Below, one piece after another: positions 45,660 to 56,810 of a stretch of DNA of 64,000 bases. The notes under the pieces were generated by a model, which was given only the letters and a program-made list of their open reading frames with translations, searched no databases and had not been told where the DNA came from. The position numbers and the translations under genes were made by a program. The stretch comes from Nothopassalora personata (Eukaryota; Ascomycota; Dothideomycetes; Mycosphaerellales; Mycosphaerellaceae), in the NCBI GenBank assembly GCA_033816765.1, contig CM066295.1, positions 1,612,001 through 1,676,000 of the forward strand, given 5' to 3'. How positions within the stretch are numbered: the first letter of the stretch is position 1; each line of letters begins with the position of its first letter.

Positions 45660-46994
45660 ATGGCCAACGTAAGTTGCGTTGAAAGAGGACCGTGTTCGAT
45701 GAGTAGTAAACTGACCTAACGTAGCCCGAAAACAAGAAGGACATCCTCAACTGGGTAAGAATTGTGCCAGACTGTCACACAAATTTCGACAACCAGCGCT
45801 CACTTCACGAAGGTTGATCCCAAGGACAAGTCGGGAGAGTTTAAGCGACAGACTTCTGTATTCAGGAATTGGATTTCAAAAGATCCTAAAGCGGAATTTC
45901 CAGCTGAGAAAGATCGATACCACCTTTGTGGGTGGAAGGGTTTCAAGAACTATGGAGGCTTCAGCTAACTTTGAAGCAGATGTCTCATATGCCTGTCCTT
46001 GGGGTGCGTACAAAGCGATGCTATGGACGCGACGATATGCTGACTTCCGAACAGCCCACCGGGCATTGATCGTCCGAAAGCTGAAGGGCCTCGAAGAGTT
46101 CCTGCCCTACACATCGGTCCACTGGGAAATGCTCGAAAAGGGTACCACGCCTCTATTTCCCTCGATCTCCCCCACTGACACCCACTAGGCTGGCGCTTCG
46201 CCACCAAGGACGAGAACGAACCTGGCGCAAACGCAACGCCAGACCCTGTCCACCCAGACTACACTCACCTCCGTCAGATCTACTTCGACATGGACAGCAA
46301 CTACAGCGGCCGCTTCACAGTCCCCACCCTCTACGACAAGAAGCAGAACAAGATCGTCAACAACGAGTCTTCTGACATAATCCGCATGCTCTACACCGAG
46401 TTTGACGATGCTCTGCCCGAGAAGTACCGCCAAGTCGACCTTCTCCCAGCGGATCTCAAGGATGAGATCGAGGCTACGAACGACTGGACGTACAACGACA
46501 TCAACAACGGCGTCTACAAGAGCGGCTTCGCCACGACGCAGGAGGCGTACGAGAAAGCCGTCACGACTTTATTCAAGGCCCTGGACAGAGCTGAGGAGCA
46601 TCTAGCCAATTCGCCAGGACCTTACTACCACGGAGATCGCATCACAGAAGCGGATGTAAGGCTTTACACCACGATCATCCGTTTCGACGCTGTGTATGTA
46701 CAGCACTTCAAGTGCAACATCCGCGACATTCGAAGCGGGTACCCTGCCCTTCACAAGTAAGGGCCTATTTCAAATCGCTTCGAGACGTGTCGCTGACGGC
46801 TACGCAGATGGGTCCGCGAGCTTTACTGGAAAGTGCCGGCCTTCGGCGAGACGACGGAGTTCAAGCACATCCGGAATCATTACACCAAGAGCCACAAGCA
46901 GATCAACCAATTCTCGATCACACCAGTTGGACCGGAACCTTACATTCTCCCGTTAGATGAGGAAGTGCCGGCGGTCAAGGCAGCGAAGAAGTGA
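45660..46994 (+). CDS. glutathionyl-hydroquinone reductase (Xi-class GST)
   Basis: Seven exons (45660-45668, 45725-45754, 45813-45927, 45980-46003, 46055-46141, 46189-46756, 46808-46994) join in frame to 339 residues. The catalytic motif CPWAHR is formed across an intron (codon split G|CC), and FKRQTSVFRNWI precedes it, both typical of the ECM4/PcpF/YqjG family. These cytosolic enzymes use glutathione to reduce glutathionyl-(hydro)quinones, linking them to quinone and aromatic detoxification. The C-terminal GST helical domain (YTEFDDAL, YNDINNGVYKSGFA, YYHGDRITEADVRLYTT) is complete. The tiny first exon encodes only Met-Ala-Asn; this start is chosen because it gives a proper GTAAGT donor. It lies beside two aromatic-ring monooxygenases. 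Confidence 0.9.
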
Positions 46995-47670
46995 GAGGCT
47001 GGCGTGGCCTGATGAAAAGAGTCGTTCCACGGCAAGACTTTGTTTGTTTTGCGCCGTACCTTTGATGAATCTCGATGGATCTCGCGCAATAGTTCTGCGA
47101 TTCTGTATTCTCACTTGACCTCGGCTACGACCGTCGTGCAAACATGATCGGGAGCTACTGCGGTCGACTATAGCGCTGAATAGCACGTATTTACAACCCA
47201 GTACGAAGGATCTAATTTCTACCAACATTAATGATGTCTTTATCATATAGATATAGCCACCGGGGCGAAGCCGGCGCCGCTGTTGCTGTCTTGAGTTGTT
47301 GCACAAAAGTCCTTAACGGTCGTCCGTTATCTGCCGATCTCGCCTTATTCGTCCTCTTACTCAGCCGCATCCTCAGCGCAAAGCTCAACAGTAGACTATC
47401 TTTCTCTCATCATCGATGAACTGACTCGATGAGATATTCAGGGAACATCCTTAAGTCCGAGACTCTACACATTCTCTCTCCTCTTGTGCTCTTTCCCATA
47501 TGCATACCGTCAACGTCAAGAAATTGCTCACCAATCTCTAATCTCGCAGGGCAGGCGGAAGCTCGCAACATCGAAAGACAACCTGGCCGAGCGATCGGCC
47601 AAGGACCTCCACAAGCAGTCTCGCCGTAGCCAGTGCAGCTCCACCCGAAATCCAGCAACACGTGCCTATC
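46995..47670. other. intergenic between reductase and monooxygenase
   Basis: Contains the 3' flank of the reductase gene and the promoter of the monooxygenase gene, both plus strand. No supported coding sequence. Confidence 0.5.
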
Positions 47671-48990
47671 ATGCCCGAGCAACGCTTCCACATCGCCATA
47701 GTAGGCGGCGGTCTCGGCGGCATAGCTCTAGGCATAGCGCTCAAGACCCGCAACATCCCCTTCACCCTGTACGAGTCCCGGAGCTCTTTTACCGAAATAG
47801 GCGCAGGAATAAACCTCGGGCCCAACGGATACCGCGCCTTACGCCTGATCGATGCCTCCCTTGGCGATAAGATCTTTAGCATCGCAACACGGAACCCGCC
47901 GCCTCATGAGCATCTGTGGATGATCTTTCGGCGTGGCGCCGCGATAGGGGATCACGAGGATGGGGAAGTGTTGTTCGAGTTGAGGGCTCCGCCCACGGGA
48001 ACGATGACGCTGCATCGCCGGGAGCTGTTGGCGGGGTTGGCGGAGACGATGGGGACGGAGAAGGCGAGGTTCGGGAAGAGGTTGGTGGATTATGAGCAAG
48101 ATGATCAGGAGGGAGTCTTGTTGAAGTTTGCGGATGGGACCGAGGCGAGGGCGAGTGTGCTTGTTGGGTGCGATGGTGTGCATTCGAGAGTTCGGGCGAG
48201 GATGTTTGGGGAGGAGAATCCTGTGACGAAAGCCTTGTATACGGGATCTGGCGCCTATAGAGCGGTCGTGCCGATGGAGAAAGCGATTGAAGCTTGGGGC
48301 GAGAGTGCGAGGTATGCGCAAGTTACGCTTGGGCCGAACGGGTACTTTATCTACTACCCTGTGAACGGTGGCGAGTCAGCGAATTGTGGTGCTTGGATTT
48401 GGCGGAAAGACACTTGGGACCATTCTGAGTGGGTGGTAGCAGACCAAGCAGAACAGTTCAAGGAAGATCTGAAAGACTGGGGTCCACGAGTTCATAAGAT
48501 GCTCAAGAATTACGACCCCAATCCTTCCTTCTGGGCCAGCTTCGAGCATCAGAATCAGCCAGACCACTTCCAACAAGACAGAGTAGTCCTCATTGGAGAC
48601 GGAGCGCACGCAATGCCTCCGCATCAGGGACAAGGTGCATCACAGGCAGTGGAAGATGCTTACGTCTTGGCTGAGGTGCTTGCTCTGGTCAAGGAAAGTG
48701 ATCTCTCTGAACGCTCTGTTGAGGCTGGCTTGAAGGCAGTAAGCGAGGTTCGAACAATGAGGTCATCGAAAGTGCATGCGTATAGCTCGCATGCTGGACC
48801 GCTTTGGTATTCGCACTGGGAGCAGAACTTGGGTGTCGCGGAGCAAGACGAGTGGACTGCAGGTGTAAGAGAGCGGCTGCGGTACAGCTGGGACTTTGAT
48901 TCGGTGGAGCATGCTGAAGATGCGAAGCAACTGTATCGAGGTTTTCTAGGTGATTCTGGGGCGCGGGATGCCGCTGCTACCAAATTGTAG
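47671..48990 (+). CDS. FAD-dependent monooxygenase, salicylate hydroxylase-like
   Basis: One uninterrupted exon of 439 residues. The first ATG in frame is at 47671; codons just upstream have no ATG. Features of class A flavin monooxygenases are in order: the GxGxxG dinucleotide fold (IVGGGLGGIALGIAL, residues about 9-23), the DG motif (VGCDGVHSRVRARM, about 165-178) and the GD motif (VVLIGDGAHAMPPHQGQG, about 305-322). The family hydroxylates aromatic acids such as salicylate using NAD(P)H and oxygen. Substrate cannot be told from sequence; secondary-metabolite hydroxylases share this fold. Its stop is only about 60 bp from the stop of a second, convergent monooxygenase gene. Confidence 0.9.
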   Translation: MPEQRFHIAIVGGGLGGIALGIALKTRNIPFTLYESRSSFTEIGAGINLGPNGYRALRLIDASLGDKIFSIATRNPPPHEHLWMIFRRGAAIGDHEDGEVLFELRAPPTGTMTLHRRELLAGLAETMGTEKARFGKRLVDYEQDDQEGVLLKFADGTEARASVLVGCDGVHSRVRARMFGEENPVTKALYTGSGAYRAVVPMEKAIEAWGESARYAQVTLGPNGYFIYYPVNGGESANCGAWIWRKDTWDHSEWVVADQAEQFKEDLKDWGPRVHKMLKNYDPNPSFWASFEHQNQPDHFQQDRVVLIGDGAHAMPPHQGQGASQAVEDAYVLAEVLALVKESDLSERSVEAGLKAVSEVRTMRSSKVHAYSSHAGPLWYSHWEQNLGVAEQDEWTAGVRERLRYSWDFDSVEHAEDAKQLYRGFLGDSGARDAAATKL

Positions 48991-49051
48991 CGTACTGAAA
49001 CTCGAACTTCGTCAGGCATTTGCACCGGCCCCGAGCTTTTCTCTGCATTCT

Positions 49052-50393
49052 TCACAATCTAGCCTGTGTCTCTGCTGTCGAGCGGCCCAAAACTTGCGCA
49101 AAAGTCGCTTCAACATCATGCTCATGAATCCACGACGGGTCTGCACGGTTCGTCATTCGTTGCCTCAACTGCTCATCACTTTCCGGCTCGCCGAGTCTTT
49201 CAATCAGCTTCGTGTTGTTAGCATGAACCGTCGCCAACACACGATCAGTATGCGGCTTTCTCGTCCGCTCATACAGCCGCAAAGCCTCCGTTAGGGCGTC
49301 CTTCGATGGCTTGGGAGAACCAGGAGGGTAAACGTGGGCTAACGCTAAAGCAAATGCATAAGCATCATCCAACGCCAAAGAGCCTCCTGCTGCAAAGGCT
49401 CCACCATGTGCATGAGCTGCATCTCCAGCATATGTGACCCGCCCGTTGCCATGGATCCAGGTTTCCAGACTCGAGGCGAAAGTATTCGGGTAGAGCTTGG
49501 TGTATGGGGATGCTTCGATCATCTGCCGGATCGCGGGGTGCCAGTCTTTGTAGTATTCCTCCAGTGTTGCCAGATCGCCCTTCGAGTCCCCAGTCGCATC
49601 TCTTAGTGGTGCATCGCTCTTGTTAGGATCGCTGTAGTTACCGCCAACGATTGTGAATAAGTCCTTGCCAAGTCTCGAAGCAAAGAACGACCGATCAGGC
49701 CCCCACCAGTGGCAGGCCTCGTCAAGAACACCATCTATGTGCTTGACTAGCTTCGCGTCGAAGACTGAGCGGAAAGCTACCCAGCCTGTCCACTTGGGCG
49801 CTGAGCTGGGTACGAAGGATTGTCGTACTGCTGAACGGATACCATCTGCGCCGAGGAGGATGTCTGCAGAAGCTAGTGATCCGTCCTCGAAGGATACCGC
49901 CAGGTCATCTGTTTCTGAGGCTTCGGACACAGAGGCGAAAGCTTTACCAAGATGAATACGCGCTGGGTCAATATGGGCTAGAAGTGCTTGCTGAAGATGT
50001 GCCCGATAGAATCTTGAAGTTCGATGCCGGTACTCGATGTCTCCGTGATGCTTGTCGACGGACACCACTTCGTTCGTCTTCCAGTGTCTTTCAATAACTC
50101 AGTCCAGCCCTCGAGCTATCCCATGCTGGACCGACATACCGATAAATCATTGGGTACCCAGACTTGTTGCGGAAGGCCACCTTGTCGTCGAGTGCTTCGA
50201 GCACACCAAGTGTCTCGAGCGTTCTCATGCCGTTAGGACCCAGAGCTATGCTTGCACCGATTTCTTGCAGCCGCGTGGCTCGCTCATAGATCTGCACGTC
50301 TATGCCATCGTGTTTCTGAAGAGCAATTGCCACAGCAAGACCGGCAACGCCCGCGCCGACCACTGCGATGCGCAATTTGCTGGAGTCTGCCAT
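49052..50393 (-). CDS. FAD-dependent monooxygenase, salicylate hydroxylase-like
   Basis: Two exons (50393-50140 and 50087-49052) give 429 residues; the 52-bp intron has a GTATGT donor and a GAAAG acceptor. The start MADSSKLRIAVVGAG is preferred because the FAD fold follows at once; an upstream in-frame ATG at 50462 would add 23 residues. Motifs: VVGAGVAGLAVAIAL near the N-terminus, LGADGIRSAVRQ (DG motif) and VTYAGDAAHAHGGAFAAGG (GD motif). It is clearly divergent from its neighbour, so not a recent tandem copy. It shares a 530-bp divergent promoter region with the transporter gene. Likely aromatic-acid hydroxylase; substrate unknown. Confidence 0.9.
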
Positions 50394-50923
50394 GTAGGTG
50401 AAGCTTTGCGCTACGGTTGAGGGAAGTTGCAAGCAAGAGACGTTCAAGCGATGCTCGCACATATCGAAGCCCTCCAGATGCAGGTCAAGAGCTCATCCTG
50501 GACTCCGGTGAAACCCCGGGTGGTGCCAAGGTGGTGATATAGCACAAACAAAGCACGCAATCGGACTGCATCCACCTCAACTGTGAAAGCTTCGAGTCGG
50601 GAAGCCCTTGCCTCCTGAGCTTCGCGTGGGACATAGCCGGATTAAACACATGGCTGCCACGCCAACAGCTCAACCAATTCAGGCTGATAAAAGATCCTCC
50701 TGCTCCACGATGAGACCATTGCCTACTGCGATGATTCGCCTGTAGATCGCAAGTGCACGACAGAGAAATGCTAGGGTTGCATGAGGTGATTGACAAAAAT
50801 CTCTGCAGTCCAATATCGTTCGTCAGCGAAGTATAGAGTCGAGGTCTTCGATCGTTGTGGACATCGTCTTTTGCGCTTTTGTGTAGCGGGCTCCGTGCAA
50901 ATTTCTAGCCGTCTGCCAGCAGA
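50394..50923. promoter_or_regulatory. divergent promoter region, monooxygenase/transporter
   Basis: 530 bp separate the start codons of two diverging genes that are plausible partners in aromatic uptake and oxidation, so shared control is likely. I could not pick out a specific operator. Confidence 0.4.
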
Positions 50924-52507
50924 ATGGCGAAGAATGAACACAAAACCACCGTCTTAGGCTGGGACGACCCTTCTGCCGACCGCGCAGCTTCAACCTCGCA
51001 CACACCAAAGCTCCCTGAACAGTTCGCGGACGAAAGCTACAAACTCTTTTCCAAAGTCGACGTCGCGGATCCAACACCAGCCGAAGCGACAAGAATCCGA
51101 AACAAATGCATTTGCTGGATTCTGCCGTTTCTATGCATCGGCTATCATCTGATGTACGTCGACAAGCAGACCTTGGGCTCCTCTGCCATCTTGGGGATCA
51201 TGGAAGACGCAAACCTCAACAGCAGCCAGTATAATTGGTTGTCGTCCATCTTCTGTCTTGGGTACCTCTTGGCTGAGTGGCCGCAGAATTGGGCTCTGCA
51301 GCGATTCCCGGTCGGGCGATGGTTGTCCATGAATCTGGTCATCTGGGGTGCTATCTTGCTGTTGCATATACCATGCAGCAGCTTCGCTTCTTTATTCGTG
51401 GTGCGATTCTTGCTCGGCGTGGCGGAGGCCTGTATAGTGCCGGCGTTCTTGCTGATGCTGTCGATGTTCTTCACGTATGATGAGCAGGCGGTCCTGATGC
51501 CGTGCATGTGGGCGATCGGGAATTCGAGTCCGATCACGTCTGGTCTGCTCTCATATGGTGTGCTCTTCATCGACACTGGTTCCTTCAGCCCGTGGAAGTG
51601 GTTCATGGTCATCACCGGCGGCTTGACTGTGCTTTTTGGCGCCGCGGTCTGGCTATGGCTCCCGGATAGTCCTCTCAATGCTCATTTCTTGACACTGGAG
51701 GAACGTGCACAAGCTGTGCTTCGCATCAAGAGCAACCATTCGGGCATTTAACAGAAACGCTTCAAGCGATATCAGTTCATTGAGGCCTTGAAGGACCCCA
51801 AAACCTGGATGTTCTTTCTGCATGCTTGGAGCCAAGAAATGGCCAATGGACTCACCAATCAGTATTCGCTCATCATCAAGTCCTTCGGGTTCTCAACACT
51901 GCAGACCACACTCCTCGGCTGTGTCAATGGCATAGCAGCCTTTGTCTCACTTGGGACTGCTGCCATCATCTTGGCAAAGACTACCAACGCTCGTGCTTGG
52001 GTCTCGAGTGCAGCTTACATACCTGCCATTGTCTCCTGCATACTCCTGCTGGCGCTCCCATGGACCGCACGCTGGGGTCTGCTCGTGGCCATCTGGATAC
52101 GCACCACAGCTGGTATACCTTATGCCGTCGTCATGATCTGGGGTGCAAACTGCTCTGCTGGGCATACCAAGAAGACGACAGTGATAGCGCTGTACCATGT
52201 TGGATATGGCCTCGGCAACATTTTGTCGCCGCAGCTGTTTCAGCCGCAGTACAAGCCACGCTACATTGTAACGTGGGCGGTAATCTTGGGTATTGCCTGC
52301 GTCTTCCCGATGCTTCTCGTGTTGTTCTTGAGGTGGTACCTGATGAAGGAGAACGCGCGCCGGGACAAGCTGCAGGAGCAAGGCGTGAGCACCGAGGTTG
52401 GCGTTGTTCAACATACACAAGACAGTTCCACATCGGAGGAGGTTGTCGATGCACGGATGCTGGACCTCACGGATCGAGAGAACTTGCAATTCAGGTATGT
52501 GCTGTAG
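50924..52507 (+). pseudogene. Dal5/allantoate-type MFS transporter with one in-frame stop
   Basis: One continuous frame of 528 codons reads as a full Dal5-family (anion:cation symporter) transporter, except that codon 276 (51749-51751) is TAA. Before the stop: cytosolic N-terminus, WILPFLCIGYHLMYVDK (first membrane helix), WPQNWALQRFPVGRW, RFLLGVAEACIVPAF, and the central-loop start LTLEERAQAVLRIKSNHSGI. After it: QKRFKRYQFIEALKDPKTW and six further helices to a normal tail. Relatives usually have a charged residue where the stop lies. The rest is undamaged, so this is a recent nonsense allele, a sequencing error or readthrough. No intron of sensible length removes the stop. A complete protein would import an organic anion, consistent with the neighbouring hydroxylases. 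Confidence 0.8.
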
Positions 52508-52578
52508 GGCCACATAGTTTAATGTAGTGTTGTGAGGTTTGTGCAAGGACTGCAATGAGACCTCAAGTACCCTCGCGC

Positions 52579-53568
52579 TCACTTTGGACCCATTCCGGAG
52601 CTACCAGCGCCACCGTCCTTCACGAACTTGGTGATGCCTTCCTTGCAGGCACGCTCGCTGTAGCTTTCCCAGGCCTCATAGAGGCTGACCATCTCCTGCG
52701 TCGAGTCGACGATAGCATTCATGTCTACTTTGCTCTCAGCAAGCCACTCCACTAGCTTGCTGAGCTTCGGACCTGCTTGCTTGAGACCACTGAAGCCGCC
52801 CAGAAAGGCCTGTTGCGCGGCGCTAGAGCTCATTGAGGGTGAGAAGCTGGGCCCCGAGCTCGATATTGGCGATCCTTGAGTTGGAGAATGCATAATCAGT
52901 GGACCATGTGTGGAATGTGCAGCAAGGCCTGCGGGTTGACCTGCGGGTCGAAGGACTACCGCAAGGAATATGGCAGTAATAGCCACGACGTGAGGTGCAT
53001 AGAGCAGAGCTAGATCTGTGTTGTAGCTGTCGTTGATGATCGAATGTGCCAATTGCACCTCTTCGCTGCTGAGGCCGAAAAGTGGCGCCAGGTCTGACAA
53101 TGATCGATAAGGATGATGGCAGATCAAGCGGGAAGACAAAGTCGAGATGAGGGCGAATTCACACTCACCCATCTTGCTGCTTTCGGAGACTCCCAACTCT
53201 GGCCATTGACGAGCTGCTTCGCCCAGCATCAGGCGGATGTGCTGTGGTGTCTCTTCCATCTTGCAGGCCAAGTAGACGGCAGTGGCCATAATCAAGTAAG
53301 GGTTCGTCTTTCGCATCTCGACTCGCAGGTAGAAGCGCTTCATGTAAGTTTGTGCAGTGGCCAGAGCTTGCTGGCGTAGGCTCATCCGGCGTGCCAACTT
53401 GGTGAGCTGTTGCTGAAAGTAGATGTTCATATGTCGTCGATCCGGCAGAGGGTATTTGTGGTAGAGCGGCTGGTTGCTCTTTTCGAGATCTTGGCGCAAG
53501 TCGGCGAGCTCATTCTTGCTGAATGTCCAGAATTTGGCCTGGGTCGAGTCCCAATAGTTGGCTGCCAT
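52579..53568 (-). CDS. SSN8: cyclin C, RNA polymerase II Mediator kinase module
   Basis: A single exon of 329 residues. The N-terminus MAANYWDSTQAKFWTFSK and the first cyclin box (about residues 50-150, with AQTYMKRFYLR and YLACKMEETPQHIR) are typical of fungal cyclin C/SSN8. A second cyclin fold follows (ICHHPYRSLSDL, SIINDSYNTDLALLYAPHVVA). A Gly/Ser/Pro-rich insert lies at about 215-255. Cyclin C pairs with Cdk8 in the Mediator kinase module and controls stress and carbon-source responsive transcription. Its stop is 71 bp from the stop of the transporter gene, and its start faces the HET-C gene across 541 bp. Confidence 0.92.
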   Translation of the reverse strand: MAANYWDSTQAKFWTFSKNELADLRQDLEKSNQPLYHKYPLPDRRHMNIYFQQQLTKLARRMSLRQQALATAQTYMKRFYLRVEMRKTNPYLIMATAVYLACKMEETPQHIRLMLGEAARQWPELGVSESSKMGECEFALISTLSSRLICHHPYRSLSDLAPLFGLSSEEVQLAHSIINDSYNTDLALLYAPHVVAITAIFLAVVLRPAGQPAGLAAHSTHGPLIMHSPTQGSPISSSGPSFSPSMSSSAAQQAFLGGFSGLKQAGPKLSKLVEWLAESKVDMNAIVDSTQEMVSLYEAWESYSERACKEGITKFVKDGGAGSSGMGPK

Positions 53569-54109
53569 GTCGCGTGACTGAGATGATGTTCGCAGCGACC
53601 GCTGGAAGCTAATAAGGCATCAAGGCGCGGGGGGGTCATGTTAAACGTGCTTCGACGGAACGAGGTAGGATGCCGCCCTGCTGCGGCACAGGTGGAAGGT
53701 GAGGACCTCAGGTGATGTTCGCTCGTCACACACGAAGAGCTTAATAAGAGCCGCAGGTGCGCCGGAAATCAACGTCTCTTCCCGTCGTGAGTCCGTGCGT
53801 CCCATAAACGACAACCATCATCGCGTTCCTCGCAATCGCATCTTCAAAGGAATCTTCACTTCCATCTCTCCCACCGCCGACACTCCAAGAGCTATTGCCA
53901 TTGCCATCGTACGGGACCAAATCACACGCAACAATCCGGCGCCGCGGTGGACGATCAAGAAGCATTCCGCTCTCGGGTGACGGCTCAGGCACGGAGCTGA
54001 GCCACATTTCAGCTGTCACCAAGCCGCAGAGTCTCGCATGACTGCGACTTGAGCTGTTGCTACATCTTAGAGTCAACACTGCTTCTCCTTGATCGGATAC
54101 CCACCAAAC
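53569..54109. promoter_or_regulatory. divergent promoter region, SSN8/HET-C
   Basis: 541 bp between two diverging start codons. No supported coding sequence, and no specific motif identified. Confidence 0.4.
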
Positions 54110-56465
54110 ATGGACCGATCGACGACTTTTCTCTTGGTATGCTTGGCGGGCATTGTCCTGTTCGCCTCGCCCGCCGCAGCATTCGGAGCCGGAAACATTG
54201 CCTCGATCTCGTCCATTGAAGGACACAATTGGCGTCATGGCGATATCGAGGATCTCTTGGAGACAGTGGCGTTCATTCACGGGCATAAATGGACCAGTAT
54301 GATGGTGAAGCGTGCTTACTTCGGCAATTGGCTCCGAGACTACAGTCAAGCAGTCGACGTCGGCACTTTGAAAGGCGTGCCGGCAGAGACGATTCGAGTG
54401 CTCGTGTGGGTGCTAAGCTTCATGAGTTTTGGATATGCGACAGCGGAATTCGAGGTCACCGCAGATCGTCTTGGTGTATACAGGCCTGAGGTGAGTGCCA
54501 AAGCCAGAAGGGATTGTCTGTTGAAAACGCTTGTGCCTTACTCCCTGCTCAGTACTAGTTGCTGTGGCGTTTACTGTTGGCGTTCGAGTATGGCTAACAT
54601 CCTTCTGTTCGTGTAGGAACACATTGACAACCCCAAGGACTACGCAGACAACCAAGACGCACGTCAATACGATGCACGTCTGCGAGGACCTGTTGAGCCG
54701 ATCGAGCTTCAAGTGGATCCGAACACAGGCATGAAGAATTATATCGCCAACGAGAGCTGTCGAATCGCCACCTCACTTGGATATATCAAATGGAGTTTCG
54801 CTCGCAGTATCCACTTCGGTCGAGTGTACACCTCGGGTCACAATAAAGGCCGAGAAGAGGATCTCTGTGAAGCTCTTCGATGTCTCGGGCAAGGGCTGCA
54901 TTGCATGGAAGATTTTGGCGCGCACACCAATTACACTGAGCTGGCACTGCGGGAGCTGGGCTTTCACAATGTCTTTCCCCATGTCGGAACACAGACCATG
55001 ATGAACATCCGTGGCAAGCAGATTTACCCACTTGTCACGGGCACTTTCGGCGGCGTTGACTTCTTGCACTCTGTGCTTGGCGAAGCCACGGACCATGTCA
55101 CGCAAGTAGAGGTCAACCAGACCGAAGTCGATCAGCTCAACAGCGCGCTCTCCAACGCCGAGGCATCAGGCAAGCGTGGTGACGGCGATCCGTCAAGCGG
55201 TTTCTTCGAGGTCCTAGCCAAGATTCCTGGCACTAGCAGCTTAGCCTCGGAAGCACAAAGCTTGCAAGCAGCTTCGAATGCTCAGGCAGCACAAAATGCC
55301 CAAGGTGGCGGACAGCGTGGCATGGATGATTCATATGCTCCATACGGGAACGACTACAGCTCTTCACGCGCCAATCCTCCTGGTGCACCTGCCGCGCAGC
55401 AAGGATACCAAGGTGGTCCTAACCAGACACCTGCCGGTTTTCAAGCGCCGCCGAAGGTCGATGCCGCAGCAGCAATGGCCAAGATCTATCCCATTCTGGC
55501 CTTCCGCGACAAAGTTGTGCGGCAGATCTCCGCCATTGTCAGCAAAATTCCAGGTCTGGAGAAGATGATCGACACAGTCACTGAGAAGGTCACGCTCTTC
55601 GTCATGGGTCTGCTCGCACCATTCATCAAGCCGATCATCGCGTCTGCTTCCAATGCATTGAAGCAAGGATCGGGTTCGGTCGTGGACTCCAGTGCCGCAC
55701 AGCAGTATCTGGTGTGGAATGACCCAACTTCAAGTGTAAGTATAAAGCATAAAAGCTGTAATTTTGGCAAGCTACATCTGCTAACTGTTATCGAAGGATC
55801 CCACGCACTCTATGCTTTCTAAAGATCACTTCAGCAACGTTTTGAACCCCCCAGCGGGAGAACTCGCAGCTTGCATTCTGCAGTATGTCGCTCCACGAGT
55901 GATCTATGGATGGGAGCATCCTGAAGTACCAGAGCACGAGATTATGAACGACGTTGGCCGTGTCTTTCACCACCCAGCACTTCGTGATCACAACATCGAG
56001 ATCCAGCGCAAGATGTTCTCGGTGGTCGAGAATTGGGTACAGAAGCAACCCAATCGTGGCTTGGACCTCAACAACGTTCTGTCTTCGGAGAGCGTCAAGG
56101 CTGGCCACAATCATAAAGTGCAGGATCTTGGATCATCTTTCCAGGGTGTTCAGCAGATCGCGCAGCAGCACGGTATCATGGGTCAGGGTTCGCACAGCGC
56201 GACGTCTGGTGGCGTGTTCGACATGCTGAACAGGAGAAGAGAGCTGGGTGGCGACACTGTTCCTTCAGATGCGTACTCTCACCCACAGCAATCCGCAGCA
56301 TACAACCAAAGTAGCGCTGCATACCCTACCGCCTACCAACAGGGTTATGAAGCGCCTTGGCAGCCGGGACAGCAGCCGCATGGTGGCTACGACCAGGGAT
56401 ATAGTGGTGGGTATCAGCAGCAGCATGAACAAGGTGGTTACGGTGGAGGTTTCAACCAGTACTAA
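54110..56465 (+). CDS. HET-C heterokaryon incompatibility protein family
   Basis: Three exons (54110-54490, 54617-55735, 55797-56465) give 722 residues; both introns are phase 0. The ATG at 54110 begins a signal peptide (MDRSTTFLLVCLAGIVLFA). The conserved HET-C core follows: FGAGNIASISSIEGHNWRHG, YFGNWLRDYSQAVDVGTLKG, NPKDYADNQDARQYD, GMKNYIANE, LGQGLHCMEDFGAHTNYTEL and YPLVTGTFGGVDFLHS. The second half has an Ala/Gln/Gly-rich linker, an amphipathic membrane-like region (LFVMGLLAPFIKPIIAS) and a C-terminal Gly/Gln/Tyr-rich tail (YDQGYSGGYQQQHEQGGYGG). Neurospora het-c controls non-self recognition during hyphal fusion; most homologues have no proven incompatibility role. Likely secretory-pathway or cell-surface located. 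Confidence 0.93.
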
Positions 56466-56810
56466 GAATGACCTGTATTTGTGAAGGAATCAGGTTTGCA
56501 GGAGTTGAATGGACTGGGGCACCAAATGATGATGACGGCAGGGTGGGAGATTGGGAGGACGTTTGGCATGTGAATAGATACCCAGCAGAAGTGCAATGGA
56601 ACGATCAGTACAGGAGTGCTTGGGTAAGTTTCTTCTTTCCGACCACCAAAATATGATCTTGTCGTCGCCCAGGCCGACAACCTCAGCCCTATCGGTACAG
56701 GCCATCGACCCCACCTCCACATCTCAGTCTCAGATCTTAAACCCTTGCGATTTCCATCTCTGTTCCTGCATCTGCATCATCACTCAGGCTCACCATCTCC
56801 ACCCGCAATC
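56466..56810. other. intergenic, no supported gene
   Basis: 345 bp between the HET-C stop and the next start codon. It contains pyrimidine-rich tracts typical of a fungal core promoter near 56740-56800. Confidence 0.5.

Noticed and set aside
51826..52582. Overlapping 233- and 211-codon frames in the transporter gene
   Set aside because: Shadow frames; the 239-codon frame there continues the transporter in register with its 5' part.
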